Source: Paracoccaceae bacterium
GTDB lineage: Bacteria; Pseudomonadota; Alphaproteobacteria; Rhodobacterales; Rhodobacteraceae
Length of the DNA: 26,400 nt
Reading direction: 5' to 3'
Assembly (NCBI GenBank): GCA_003565055.1
Contig: PXDM01000199.1
Span: 1 to 26,400, forward strand
Below are positions 17,300-25,045 of this stretch, in pieces (within the stretch, counting starts at the first letter, position 1; each line of letters starts with the position of its first letter). A program made the position numbers and the translations under genes. The notes below the pieces were generated by a model. That model ran no database searches and was not told the origin of the DNA. It saw nothing but the letters and a program-made list of their open reading frames with translations.

Positions 17300-17619
17300 C
17301 ACCCATCTTCGCTTGAGACCTGCGCGCACGGATTGCAGCACATGGCGGAGGCTGCGAGGGTTCATCGCTGTGACAGCGGCAGATCGGCCTATGCCGATGC
17401 GCTATGCGCTGCGCGGCTTATGGTCCGCGGGCGCAGCTCCGGCATTTTGGAAGCCGCCGCCGAAAAAGGTCTTTTGAATACGACTCGCGCAATGCTGCCT
17501 CGATAGGGCGAGACAGTGTTCCAGCGGATATGATGATCGAAAGACAAGCTCACACCCTGTTGGGCTAACAATGGTTGTCGAGCGTTCGATGCGCCTTCAG
17601 ACCTGCTCAACCTCTCATT
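17300..17619. other. Non-coding spacer after frcA with small hairpins
   Basis: No frame here resembles a protein I know. Two small adjacent stem-loops occur: CGCTG-TGA-CAGCG at 17366-17378 and ATCGGC-CTAT-GCCGAT at 17383-17398. They might end the frc transcript but lack T-runs. The rest is unremarkable DNA leading into the operator region of the next operon. Confidence 0.4.
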
Positions 17620-17653
17620 TTAAAGCGCTTGTATTTTATTTAATGCGCTTTAA
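17620..17653. promoter_or_regulatory. Paired LacI-family operators upstream of the regulator gene
   Basis: TTAAAGCGC (17620-17628) and GCGCTTTAA (17645-17653) are perfect inverted 9-mers. Each lies in its own CG-centred palindromic box: AAGCGCTT at 17623-17630 and the near-palindrome AATGCGCTTT at 17642-17651. The two centres are 20 bp apart, about two helical turns, as expected for side-by-side LacI-type dimers. The boxes overlap the probable promoter, consistent with autoregulation and control of the downstream sugar operon. Confidence 0.65.
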
Positions 17654-17657
17654 TAAT
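17629..17657 (+). promoter_or_regulatory. Probable sigma-70-type promoter of the LacI-regulated operon
   Basis: TTGTAT at 17629-17634 and AATAAT at 17652-17657 are separated by 17 bases. The -10 matches five of six consensus bases; the -35 is poor. Both overlap or adjoin the operator boxes, and the predicted transcription start is some 15-20 bases before the regulator ATG at 17681. Confidence 0.4.
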
Positions 17658-17680
17658 CTCGTTCGGGGAGAATCTGCGCG

Positions 17681-18715
17681 ATGAACAAGGCAAACTCACT
17701 GTCTGATCTGGCGAGGCATCTGGGCCTGTCGCCTGCGACAGTGTCGCGGGCCTTGGCGCAGCATGAGGCGATTGCCTTGAAAACCCGCGAACGGGTCGCC
17801 ACCGCCGCGCGTGACCTGGGCTATGTTCCCAATCGCGCAGCGCAGGCACTGGCCTCGGGCCGATCCGGGTTCGCGGGCTTTCTTCTGCCGATGCGGGGCC
17901 GTGGTCTGGCCGACCCGTTTCTGGGCGAGCTTGTCAGCGGCCTGACCGAAGGTTTTGCTGCAAAAGGCGTCGAGTTGCTGCTCTCGGCGGTACCGCGGGA
18001 GGGGTCTGAACTGCGCCAGCTGGAAAGTCTCGTGACCTCGGGGCGTGTGGACGGCATTGTCCTGAGCCGCATCGAGCAGGACGATCCCCGCGTGACTTTG
18101 CTGCGCGAGCGTGGCTTGCCCTTCGTTGCGCATGGACGCGTCGGCACAGACGAGTCCGGCTATAGCTGGCTCGATACGGATGGCCGCGCGGCCTTCGCCG
18201 AAGCCTTTGAATTGCTCTATGCCTTGGGCCATCGTCGCTTCGGTTTGCTGAGCATCGACGACCGCCTGACCTTCCGCATCTTGCGCGAAGAGGGCTTGCG
18301 CAGCGCATTCGCAGCCAAGGGCGACCCGGGCCTGACCCTGCGCCACGCCTCCTGCGCGCGCTATGATCCTGAGGGCCGCGCGCGCGCCATTGCGGAACTG
18401 CTGGCCGGGCCAGATCGCCCGACAGCGGTGCTTGCGGTGGCCGATGGGCTGGCGCTGGAATTGATGGCCGCTGCGCAAACTCATGGCCTGTCGGTGCCCG
18501 GTGATCTGTCGATCATCGGCTTCGACAATATCCCGGCGGGGGCGCATGTCAGGCCGGGGCTGACGACGTTTGACGCTTGCATTGCAGATTGTGCCACGGA
18601 ACTGGCCGCGATGCTGCTGGCGCGGATCGCCGCGCCCGACACGCCGCATATCTCGCGGCTGCTGACGCCGCAGCTTGTTTTGCGGCAATCGCACGGGCCT
18701 GCGCCACAGGCGTAA
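17681..18715 (+). CDS. LacI-family transcriptional regulator of the glycosyl-glycerate operon
   Basis: This 344-residue protein has the LacI N-terminal helix-turn-helix and hinge: SLSDLARHLGLSPATVSRAL, then TRERVATAARDLGYVPNRAAQALASG (residues about 6-62). A ribose-binding-like effector domain follows, with FLLPMRGRGLADPFLGELVSG, VDGIVLSRI, ALGHRRFGLLSID, and DLSIIGFDNIPAGAHVRPGLTT. All are canonical LacI segments. GGGGAG just upstream of the ATG at 17681 serves as ribosome-binding site. It is the first gene of the + strand run and sits under a pair of AGCGCT-type operators. The effector is most likely the imported glycoside or its hydrolysis product. Confidence 0.9.
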   Translation: MNKANSLSDLARHLGLSPATVSRALAQHEAIALKTRERVATAARDLGYVPNRAAQALASGRSGFAGFLLPMRGRGLADPFLGELVSGLTEGFAAKGVELLLSAVPREGSELRQLESLVTSGRVDGIVLSRIEQDDPRVTLLRERGLPFVAHGRVGTDESGYSWLDTDGRAAFAEAFELLYALGHRRFGLLSIDDRLTFRILREEGLRSAFAAKGDPGLTLRHASCARYDPEGRARAIAELLAGPDRPTAVLAVADGLALELMAAAQTHGLSVPGDLSIIGFDNIPAGAHVRPGLTTFDACIADCATELAAMLLARIAAPDTPHISRLLTPQLVLRQSHGPAPQA

Positions 18716-18748
18716 GCCCTCACGACTTCAAAAAGGGAGGAAGACAAC

Positions 18749-20008
18749 ATGAAATCCGGACTGAAAACCGCACTGCTTGCGACTGCAAGCGCTTTAATTT
18801 CTACATCTCTGGCGGCAGAAACCCTGTTCTGGTCAACCCAGGCCCGCCCGATCGAAGAAACCCAGGCCGTGCGCGAACAGGTATTGTCGGGCTTTGAGGG
18901 CGCGGTCAATTTCGAGCCATCAGATGAAGGCCCCTGGCAAACGCGCATTGAGGCAGAACTGCAAGCGGGCTCTGGCCGGATCGGTGTGCTCGGCGCGCTG
19001 CATGGCAATTTCACGCCACTGGTCGATGGTCTGGCCGATTTGTCAGATGTCGATGTGAGCGCCGTTGCACCGGGTTTTGTGGAGCTCGGCCGTCTGGGCA
19101 GCGACGCGCAGAAATACATCCCCTGGATGCAGGCCAGTTTCGTGATGGCCGCGCATCGTGACGCGCTGGAGCATCTGCCCGAAGGGGCGGATCTGATGGC
19201 GCTGAGCTACGAGGATCTGATCGCATGGGCGGCCAATATGCATGAGGCGACCGGACAGCCGCGTTTTGGCTTTCCCGCCGGGCCGCAGGGACTGAAGCAT
19301 CGCTTCTTCCAAGGCTATCTGCTGCCCGCCTATACCGGGTCGATGGTCAGCGAATTCCGCTCTGAGGCGGCTGAGCAGGCATGGGAGGCATTCCTCGAGC
19401 TTTGGGCGCATACCAACCCGGCCTCGACCAATTTCAGCTTCATGCAGGAGCAGTTGATCTCTGGCGATGCCTGGGTCGTGTTCGACCACACGGCACGACT
19501 GGCCGATGCGTTCAACCAGCGCCCGGATGATTTCGTGGCCTTCCCGGCCCCCTCTGGCCCTGCTGGCCGGGGCTTCATGCCAGTTCTGGCCGGTGTTGCC
19601 GTGCCCGAGACTGCGCCGGATATGGAGGCCTCGCTGGCGCTGGTGACTTACCTGCTGGAGCCGGAAACCCAGATCGCCACATTGCGCGCGACGAATTTCT
19701 TTCCGGTGATTGACGTGGACTTGCCTGATGACATGCCGCCCTCTGTGCAGGCAGCGGGCGCGGCGATCTCGGCCATGTCGGGCGCAGATGACGCACTGCC
19801 TGCGCTGCTGCCTGTGGGTCTCGGCGCTTTGGGCGGTCAGTTCAACCAGATCTATGCGGACACATTCGAGCGGATCGTTCTGGCGCGCCAGCCCATTCGC
19901 GCGGTTCTGGATGATCAGGCCGAAGCGTTGCAGCGGTTGATCAATGAGGCCGAGGCGCCTTGCTGGGCACCGGATGCGGCCTCGGACGGCCCTTGCCCGG
20001 TGAATTGA
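18749..20008 (+). CDS. Sugar ABC transporter periplasmic binding protein, family 1 (MalE-like)
   Basis: This is a 419-residue exported solute-binding protein with signal-peptide cleavage near residue 23 (STSLAA then ETLFWS). The overall pattern is that of family-1 sugar-binding proteins: ETQAVREQVLSGFEG at the N-terminus, a hinge-region segment with GNFTPLVDGLADL, FGFPAGPQGLKHRFFQGYLLP, then SGDAWVVFDHTARLADAF and FMPVLAGVAVPETAPD before the C-terminal lobe. A strong GGGAGGA element precedes the ATG. The ligand is predicted to be a glycosylated glycerate or small glycoside because the operon encodes a matching hydrolase. The codons for residues 14-20 are unusually A/T-rich (one is TTA) and contain an exact copy of the upstream operator. 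A hairpin follows the gene. Confidence 0.88.
   Translation: MKSGLKTALLATASALISTSLAAETLFWSTQARPIEETQAVREQVLSGFEGAVNFEPSDEGPWQTRIEAELQAGSGRIGVLGALHGNFTPLVDGLADLSDVDVSAVAPGFVELGRLGSDAQKYIPWMQASFVMAAHRDALEHLPEGADLMALSYEDLIAWAANMHEATGQPRFGFPAGPQGLKHRFFQGYLLPAYTGSMVSEFRSEAAEQAWEAFLELWAHTNPASTNFSFMQEQLISGDAWVVFDHTARLADAFNQRPDDFVAFPAPSGPAGRGFMPVLAGVAVPETAPDMEASLALVTYLLEPETQIATLRATNFFPVIDVDLPDDMPPSVQAAGAAISAMSGADDALPALLPVGLGALGGQFNQIYADTFERIVLARQPIRAVLDDQAEALQRLINEAEAPCWAPDAASDGPCPVN
18787..18797. promoter_or_regulatory. Candidate auxiliary LacI-type operator inside the binding-protein gene
   Basis: AAGCGCTTTAA here is the exact reverse complement of TTAAAGCGCTT at 17620-17630 in the regulator's promoter, and shares its last nine bases with the second upstream box. 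It falls in signal-peptide codons 13-17, using the rare leucine codon TTA. An internal operator about 1.15 kb downstream could loop to the upstream pair or act as a roadblock, as lac O2 does inside lacZ. Confidence 0.45.
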
Positions 20009-20027
20009 CGGGTTTTCCAAGCAAGGC

Positions 20028-20078
20028 AGGGGGGCTGCCGCCCCCCTGACCCCCCGCGAGTATTTTCAGCAAGAAAAT
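20028..20078 (+). promoter_or_regulatory. Double intercistronic hairpin, Rhodobacteraceae-type intergenic element
   Basis: AGGGGGGC and GCCCCCCT pair over eight bases around TGCC (20028-20047), then ATTTTC and GAAAAT pair over six bases around AGCAA (20062-20078). A G/C hairpin followed by a GAGTATTTT-like stretch and an A-rich run is a recurring intergenic pattern in Rhodobacteraceae as I remember it. Here it sits between the binding-protein gene and the first permease, so it probably acts as partial terminator or mRNA 3'-end protector. Confidence 0.55.
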
Positions 20079-20116
20079 GAGGGCTTGATCTGCCCTTGAC
20101 CCGAGGAGGTGCTCTG

Positions 20117-20959
20117 GTGCCGCGTGCCTTGCCCTATCTGCTCTTGTTGCCAGCATCGCTGTTTCTGCTGGTCTTCTTCTTCTATCCCTTCGGGCTGGTC
20201 GTGGTGGAAAGCCTGACCCGTGGCGGCGAATGGACGACCGAAAATTTCACCCGCATGACCGGGCATTGGAAATTCAGCCAAGCCTTCTGGAACACAGTCT
20301 GGCTGGCCGCGATTGTGGTGCCTGTGCAGCTGATCATGGCGCTGACCATGGCCTCGGTGGTGCAGAAGCTGAAAACCGGGCGTTCGGGGCTTTTGTATAT
20401 CTTCGCGATTCCGCTGGGGATTTCCGATCTGGCCGCCGGGCTGATCTGGCTGGCGATCTTCGAGCAATCGGGGTTTCTGAATTCCATCCTGCACGGCTTG
20501 GGCGTCATTGACCGACCTCAGCTTTTCCTGGGCTATCAGAGCCTCTGGGTGATCTTTCTGGCGGTCTGTCTGGCCGAGATCTGGCGTGCGACGGCGATCA
20601 TGATGGTGATCATCGTCGCGGGCATGGGGCTGATCCCGAAGGAGTATAACGAGGCGGCGGAGGTCTTCGGGGCTTCGCGCTGGCAGCGCTTTACCAAGGT
20701 CACCTTGCCGCTCTTGCGCCCCAGCCTGCAGACAGCGCTGATCCTGCGTATCCTGATGGCATTCGAAGTGTTTGCCGTCGTGGTCGCCTTGGGCGGGACG
20801 ACGCTGCCGGTGCTGATGGGCGAGACGTTCCAGTGGCAATTCCAGTTGCAGGATCGTGGCGTGGCCGCCGCCTATGCGATGGTCATTCTGGGGCTGTCGG
20901 TCGCCTTCTCGCTGGTGGTGCTGCGCCTGCTGCATGTCCCGAAAGGAGCGCGGATATGA
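20117..20959 (+). CDS. Sugar ABC transporter permease, MalF/UgpA type
   Basis: This 280-residue inner-membrane protein has six hydrophobic spans, starting PYLLLLPASLFLLVFFFYPF. The cytoplasmic EAA loop reads EYNEAAEVFGASRWQRFTKVTLPLLRPSL, the expected ATPase contact. A GTG start at 20117 is chosen because GAGGAGGT lies at 20103-20110 with six bases spacing. The alternative TTG at 20096 precedes that site and would bury it in coding sequence. Its stop overlaps the next permease start (ATGA at 20956-20959). The protein forms a heterodimeric channel with that permease. Confidence 0.92.
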   Translation: MPRALPYLLLLPASLFLLVFFFYPFGLVVVESLTRGGEWTTENFTRMTGHWKFSQAFWNTVWLAAIVVPVQLIMALTMASVVQKLKTGRSGLLYIFAIPLGISDLAAGLIWLAIFEQSGFLNSILHGLGVIDRPQLFLGYQSLWVIFLAVCLAEIWRATAIMMVIIVAGMGLIPKEYNEAAEVFGASRWQRFTKVTLPLLRPSLQTALILRILMAFEVFAVVVALGGTTLPVLMGETFQWQFQLQDRGVAAAYAMVILGLSVAFSLVVLRLLHVPKGARI

Positions 20960-21798
20960 GTGATCTGACCATCAATGCGCCACGCGAAAAGGACGTGGCG
21001 CGCGCGGGAAAATTCGTGTTCTGGGCCGGTATTGCCCTTCTGGTCCTCTGGGTGCTGGTGCCGATCTGGTTTCTGTTCATCAACGCGTTGTCCTCGCCCG
21101 CCGAGGTGACGAGTTTTCCCAAGCGCTTCTGGCCAAGCTTCGATCTGGCCTCCCTGCAATTCTTCTGGAACTTTCAGGGCGTGACCAATGCGCTGTGGAA
21201 TTCGGTCAAGGTGGCAGTGCTTACGATGATCCTGTCCATCGGCATGGGCGCGCCTGCGGGCTATGCGCTCTCGCGGTTTGACTTTCCAGGCAAGGAATTC
21301 TTCCGCGTGCTGGTGATCATGACCCGCGCCTTTCCCTTGCCGCTGCTGGCCCTGCCGCTGGCGGTGATGTTCATCCGCACGGGGCTGGATGACACAATCC
21401 TCGGCCTTGCGCTGGTGCATACGATGCTGGCGCTGCCTTTTGCGGTGCTGATCACCTTCTCGCTGTTTTCCGGCATCCCGGTCGAGTTGGAAGAGGCCGC
21501 ATGGACGCTGGGCTGCAACCGGCTGCAGGCGGTGATCAAGGTGGTGCTGCCACTCGCGCTTCCGGGGATCATGGCCAGTGCGGTCTTTGCCTTCGTGATC
21601 TCGTGGAACGAAGTCTTTGCCGCTGCCGTGCTGACCATCGAGAACCGCACGCTGACGGCGTTTTTGCTGCAATCGCTGAATGTCTCGCCTTTGCCGCTGA
21701 AATTCGCAGGCGGTGCGGCCCTGGTCATGCCCGCGCTGATCTTCATCTTTGCCGTGCGCAAATATCTCTTCGCGATGTGGGGCATCGCCAATCGTTAA
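20956..21798 (+). CDS. Sugar ABC transporter permease, MalG/UgpE type
   Basis: This is the second channel subunit, 280 residues. A short hydrophilic N-terminus is followed by FVFWAGIALLVLWVLVPIWF and about five more spans. LEEAAWTLGCNRLQAVIKVVLPLALPG is the EAA coupling loop, and AGYALSRFDFPGKEFFRV is the usual MalG-type cytoplasmic loop. AAGGAG at 20943-20948 supports the ATG at 20956, which overlaps the previous stop. The ATPase gene follows after 15 bases with its own AGGAGGGGG site. Confidence 0.92.
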   Translation: MSDLTINAPREKDVARAGKFVFWAGIALLVLWVLVPIWFLFINALSSPAEVTSFPKRFWPSFDLASLQFFWNFQGVTNALWNSVKVAVLTMILSIGMGAPAGYALSRFDFPGKEFFRVLVIMTRAFPLPLLALPLAVMFIRTGLDDTILGLALVHTMLALPFAVLITFSLFSGIPVELEEAAWTLGCNRLQAVIKVVLPLALPGIMASAVFAFVISWNEVFAAAVLTIENRTLTAFLLQSLNVSPLPLKFAGGAALVMPALIFIFAVRKYLFAMWGIANR

Positions 21799-21813
21799 AA
21801 CAGGAGGGGGCCG

Positions 21814-22851
21814 ATGGCCGAGATTGTCATCAAGAATGTGGCCAAGCGTTTCGGGGCTTTCACCGCCCTGCATTCGGTCGATCTGACGATTGCCGATCAG
21901 GAATTCATGGTGCTTCTGGGTGCCTCGGGCTGCGGCAAGACCACGCTTTTGCGGATCATCGCCGGGCTGGAGACGCCCAGCCAGGGCGAGGTCTGGATCG
22001 GCGGGCGACGGGTCGATCATTTGCCACCGCGCGCGCGCGGCATTGCCATGGTGTTTCAGAATTACGCGGTCTTTCCGCATCTGACCGTGTTCGAGAATAT
22101 CGCCTTCGGGCTGCGCATGGCGAAACTCCCGCAGGCCGAGGTCGATCGGCGCGTGAAACGCACCGCGGAACTGATGCATATCGAGCAGCTTCTCAAGCGC
22201 TATTCGGGCGAGTTGTCGGGCGGGCAGCGGCAGCGTGTGGCGGTCGCGCGCGCACTGGCGATGGAGCCGGATGTGATCCTGATGGATGAGCCGCTGTCCA
22301 ATCTCGACGCGCTCTTGCGGCTGGAGATGCGCGCCGAGCTGAAGGGCGTTCTGGCCGAGAGCAAGACCACCACCATCTATGTCACTCATGATCAGGTCGA
22401 AGCCATGTCGCTGGCCGACCGCATCAGCGTGATGAATGGCGGCTATATCGTGCAGGCCGACCGCCCGACGGAAGTGTACCGCAACCCCGCCGCGCGCTTT
22501 GTCGGCAGTTTCATCGGCAATCCGCCGATGAATTTCCTGCCCGCCAAATCCGAGGGCGACGGGCGCTGGCAGGTCGCGGGGCTGGACTTCGACGGCCCCA
22601 AGGCAGGCGCCGCCGAATTCGCCATCCGCCCCGAGGATCTTCACCCCGCCGAGGCTGGTCTGCGCGCCGAAGTGCGCGTAGTCGAGCCGCTCGGGCCGCA
22701 TGTGCTGGTGACCGCACAGGTCGCAGGCCAGCCGTTCCGCGCGGTGCTGGAAAGCGACCACAACGTCAGCCCCGGCGAGATCCTCACCCTCGCCCCCATC
22801 CCCGACCGCATCCGCTGGTTCGACCCCGAAACGCAAAAGGCCATTGCATGA
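21814..22851 (+). CDS. Sugar ABC transporter ATP-binding protein, MalK/UgpC type
   Basis: This 345-residue ATPase has Walker A GASGCGKTT at 36-44, signature LSGGQRQR at 134-141, Walker B VILMDE at 154-159, D-loop SNLD, and the switch His H192 in VTHDQVEAMSLADR. The following YIVQADRPTEVYRNPAARFVGSFIG and a C-terminal regulatory domain (about 240-345, including FAIRPEDL) are typical of the MalK/UgpC group, where this domain binds inhibitors or couples transport to metabolism. Its ATGA overlap with the hydrolase gene at 22848 links transport and degradation of the same solute. Confidence 0.94.
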   Translation: MAEIVIKNVAKRFGAFTALHSVDLTIADQEFMVLLGASGCGKTTLLRIIAGLETPSQGEVWIGGRRVDHLPPRARGIAMVFQNYAVFPHLTVFENIAFGLRMAKLPQAEVDRRVKRTAELMHIEQLLKRYSGELSGGQRQRVAVARALAMEPDVILMDEPLSNLDALLRLEMRAELKGVLAESKTTTIYVTHDQVEAMSLADRISVMNGGYIVQADRPTEVYRNPAARFVGSFIGNPPMNFLPAKSEGDGRWQVAGLDFDGPKAGAAEFAIRPEDLHPAEAGLRAEVRVVEPLGPHVLVTAQVAGQPFRAVLESDHNVSPGEILTLAPIPDRIRWFDPETQKAIA

Positions 22852-24104
22852 GTGACGCGCTCCAATCCGCTGCCATCGAGATCCTGAAAATGAATGATCG
22901 CGGCACCTATACTGTGCCCACCAAGGGCCTGTATCCGTTCCAATGGAACTGGGATTCCTGCCTGACCGCGCTCGGCCAGCGCCATTTCGACCCCTTGCGC
23001 GCGCTGACCGAGATCGAGACGCTCTTTGCGCATCAATGGCCCTGCGGGATGGTGCCGCATATCATCTTTCACGCGCGCGATGACGGGTATTTCCCCGGTC
23101 CCGATGTCTGGGATTGCCGCCGCCCTGTGCCCACGAGCGGGATCACCCAGCCGCCCGTCGCAGGCTTTGCGCTGGCGCGTCTGCTGGATCACGCGCCAGA
23201 GCTTGGCGCGCGGGCGCGGCCCTTGGTGGAACGGATCACTGCCTGGCATCGCTGGTTTCACGCCACACGCGACCCGCAGGCCAGTGGGCTTGTGGCGATC
23301 ATCCATCCATGGGAATCGGGGCGCGACAATTCGGTGGACTGGGATATTCCTTTCGAGCGCGTGCCCACAAACGGGATCGCCCCCTATACCCGCCGCGACA
23401 CCCAGCATGCCGACCCCGCGCATCGGCCCACAAAGGAACAATATGACCGCTATATCTGGCTGGTCGAGCGGTTCCGCAGCCTCGGCTGGCAAACTGACAA
23501 GCTGCATGACGCGTCACCCTTTCAGGTGGTCGATCCGGGCTTCAATGCGATCCTGATCCGGTCCTGTCTCGATCTGGCGGCACTGGCCGAGCGCATGGGC
23601 GAGCAGGCGCTGGCGCAAGAAAACCGCGCCATGGCAGAGCGTGGCCTGAGCGCCCTGCCCGCGCTCTGGTCCGAGCCGCATGGCCAGTATCTCTGTCTTG
23701 ACCGCAGCACGGGCAAGCTGATCGACAGCCCATCCTCGGGCGGGTTGCTGGCGGCCTTCGCGCCGATCCCGCCAAAGCACGTCGCCCGTATCGCGGCAAC
23801 GATTGACGGGCATGGCACCCCGTTTCGCGTGGCCAGTCACGCGCCCGGCAATGAAGGGTTCGACGCCAAACGCTATTGGCGCGGGCCAGTCTGGCTGGTG
23901 GTGAATTACATGATCGCTGACGGGCTGGCGCGGGCTGGCGCGCGCGACGCTGCAAACGCCATCACGCAGGCCAGTCTTGATCTGATCCATAAAAACGGCT
24001 TTGCAGAATATTACGATCCGCTGACCGGGGAAGGGCTGGGAGGCACACAATTCACATGGACCGCCGCCATGGTTCTCGAATTCTTATCCTTGGAAACCGT
24101 ATGA
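22848..24104 (+). CDS. GH63-like glycoside hydrolase, probable mannosylglycerate/glucosylglycerate hydrolase
   Basis: This is a 418-residue cytoplasmic (no signal peptide) (alpha/alpha)6-barrel glycosidase of the GH63/MGH1-like group, the length typical of bacterial mannosylglycerate and glucosylglycerate hydrolases. Diagnostic stretches are FQWNWDSCLTALG near residue 30, HPWESGRDNSVDWD at about 154-166 (candidate acid D160), RYWRGPVWLVVNYMI, and FAEYYDPLTGEGLGG near the C-terminus (candidate base E387 or E395) followed by FTWTAAMVLEFL. It would cleave an imported glycosyl-glycerate to sugar plus glycerate. The adjacent lyxose/mannose isomerase gene favours mannosylglycerate; glucosylglycerate or a related glycoside remains possible. 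Catalytic residues are proposed from motif position, not shown. Confidence 0.8.
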   Translation: MSDALQSAAIEILKMNDRGTYTVPTKGLYPFQWNWDSCLTALGQRHFDPLRALTEIETLFAHQWPCGMVPHIIFHARDDGYFPGPDVWDCRRPVPTSGITQPPVAGFALARLLDHAPELGARARPLVERITAWHRWFHATRDPQASGLVAIIHPWESGRDNSVDWDIPFERVPTNGIAPYTRRDTQHADPAHRPTKEQYDRYIWLVERFRSLGWQTDKLHDASPFQVVDPGFNAILIRSCLDLAALAERMGEQALAQENRAMAERGLSALPALWSEPHGQYLCLDRSTGKLIDSPSSGGLLAAFAPIPPKHVARIAATIDGHGTPFRVASHAPGNEGFDAKRYWRGPVWLVVNYMIADGLARAGARDAANAITQASLDLIHKNGFAEYYDPLTGEGLGGTQFTWTAAMVLEFLSLETV

Positions 24105-24796
24105 AACGCAGTCGTATCAATGAGATCATGGCAGAAGCGGCGGAACTGATCCGCCGCCATGGCTTCGTGCTGCCGCCCTTTGCCAACTGGACGCCGGAGG
24201 AATTTATCGCGCGCCGTGAGGACGCCCGGCACATTATCGAGGCCCGTTGTGGCTGGGATATCACTGATTACGGCGCAGGCGATTTTGACCGGATGGGGTT
24301 GTTTCTGTTCACCCTGCGCAACGGACGGCTGGCCGATCTGCAACGCGGCACGGGCATGTGCTACGCTGAAAAGCTGCTGATTTCGCGCGAGGGCCAGCTC
24401 TCGCCGATGCATACGCATGTGATCAAGGCCGAGGATATCGTCAATCGCGGAGGTGCGACGCTGGTGATCGAGCTTTACGGCGCGGACGATCAGGGCGGCT
24501 TTGACCCGGATCGGGGCGTCGAGGTCGCATGCGATGGAATCACCCGCCGGCTTGCGCCGGGCGACAAACTGCGGCTTGCGCCCGGCGAGTCCGTCACCCT
24601 GATGCCCGGAGACTGGCACGCGTTCTGGGCGGAAGGCGGCGATGTCCTGATCGGAGAAGTGTCAACGGTCAATGATGACCTGACCGACAACATCTTCCGC
24701 GAGCCGATTGGCCGTTTCGCGCAGATCGACAATGACACGCCGCCAGTTCACCTGCTGGTCAGCGATTATGATGACTGGCTTGGAGCGCCGAACTGA
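24101..24796 (+). CDS. D-lyxose ketol-isomerase-like cupin (mannose/fructose isomerase)
   Basis: This 231-residue cupin sugar isomerase has metal ligands H104 and H106 in MHTHVIKAEDI, E111 in the same stretch, and H173 in GDWHAFW. The spacing closely matches E. coli-type D-lyxose isomerase (H103, H105, E110, H171 as I recall). Segments RINEIMAEAAELIRRHGFVLPPFA, LPPFANWTP and MCYAEKLLISREGQLSP fit the family. These enzymes interconvert D-lyxose/D-xylulose and D-mannose/D-fructose. The start is the ATGA overlap with the hydrolase at 24101; the frame upstream to 24056 is read-through. Placed directly after a probable mannosylglycerate hydrolase, it most likely converts the released mannose to fructose. 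It is the last gene of the operon. Confidence 0.87.
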   Translation: MKRSRINEIMAEAAELIRRHGFVLPPFANWTPEEFIARREDARHIIEARCGWDITDYGAGDFDRMGLFLFTLRNGRLADLQRGTGMCYAEKLLISREGQLSPMHTHVIKAEDIVNRGGATLVIELYGADDQGGFDPDRGVEVACDGITRRLAPGDKLRLAPGESVTLMPGDWHAFWAEGGDVLIGEVSTVNDDLTDNIFREPIGRFAQIDNDTPPVHLLVSDYDDWLGAPN

Positions 24797-25045
24797 AACT
24801 CGATGTCCCGCCCTCCTTCTTAGCCACGAACCATAAGCCATCAGTCGTCTGGGGGGCATTGAAAAAGACCTATGCTTCGTTTCCGGGTTGGAAGGAGCGC
24901 GGGCAACTGGAGTTGTCCATAACTGGGTCGTTCCGGTATCGCCCCCCGAAGTCACTGTGCCCCCGATGCTGGCGGGCTTTGTGCTTGGTATCGTTCACGA
25001 TCTTCGGCTGATGCGACGTGAGGCCCGCCACGCCACTGATGACAA
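24797..25045. other. Spacer without a recognised gene
   Basis: I see no conserved protein frame, RNA gene or clear terminator here. Stops interrupt every frame that shows any protein-like character, and together with the stretch to 25344 it looks like decayed DNA between an operon end and mobile-element remains. Confidence 0.4.

Noticed and set aside
21121..21128. Another AAGCGCTT inside the second permease gene
   Set aside because: Only the 8-bp core matches, not the flanking TTAA; such a short GC-centred palindrome is expected by chance in this DNA.
20872..22836. Very long - strand frame (654 codons) opposite the permease and ATPase genes
   Set aside because: It runs antisense to two genes with complete ABC motifs and its composition (many His, Gln, Arg) is that of a shadow frame.
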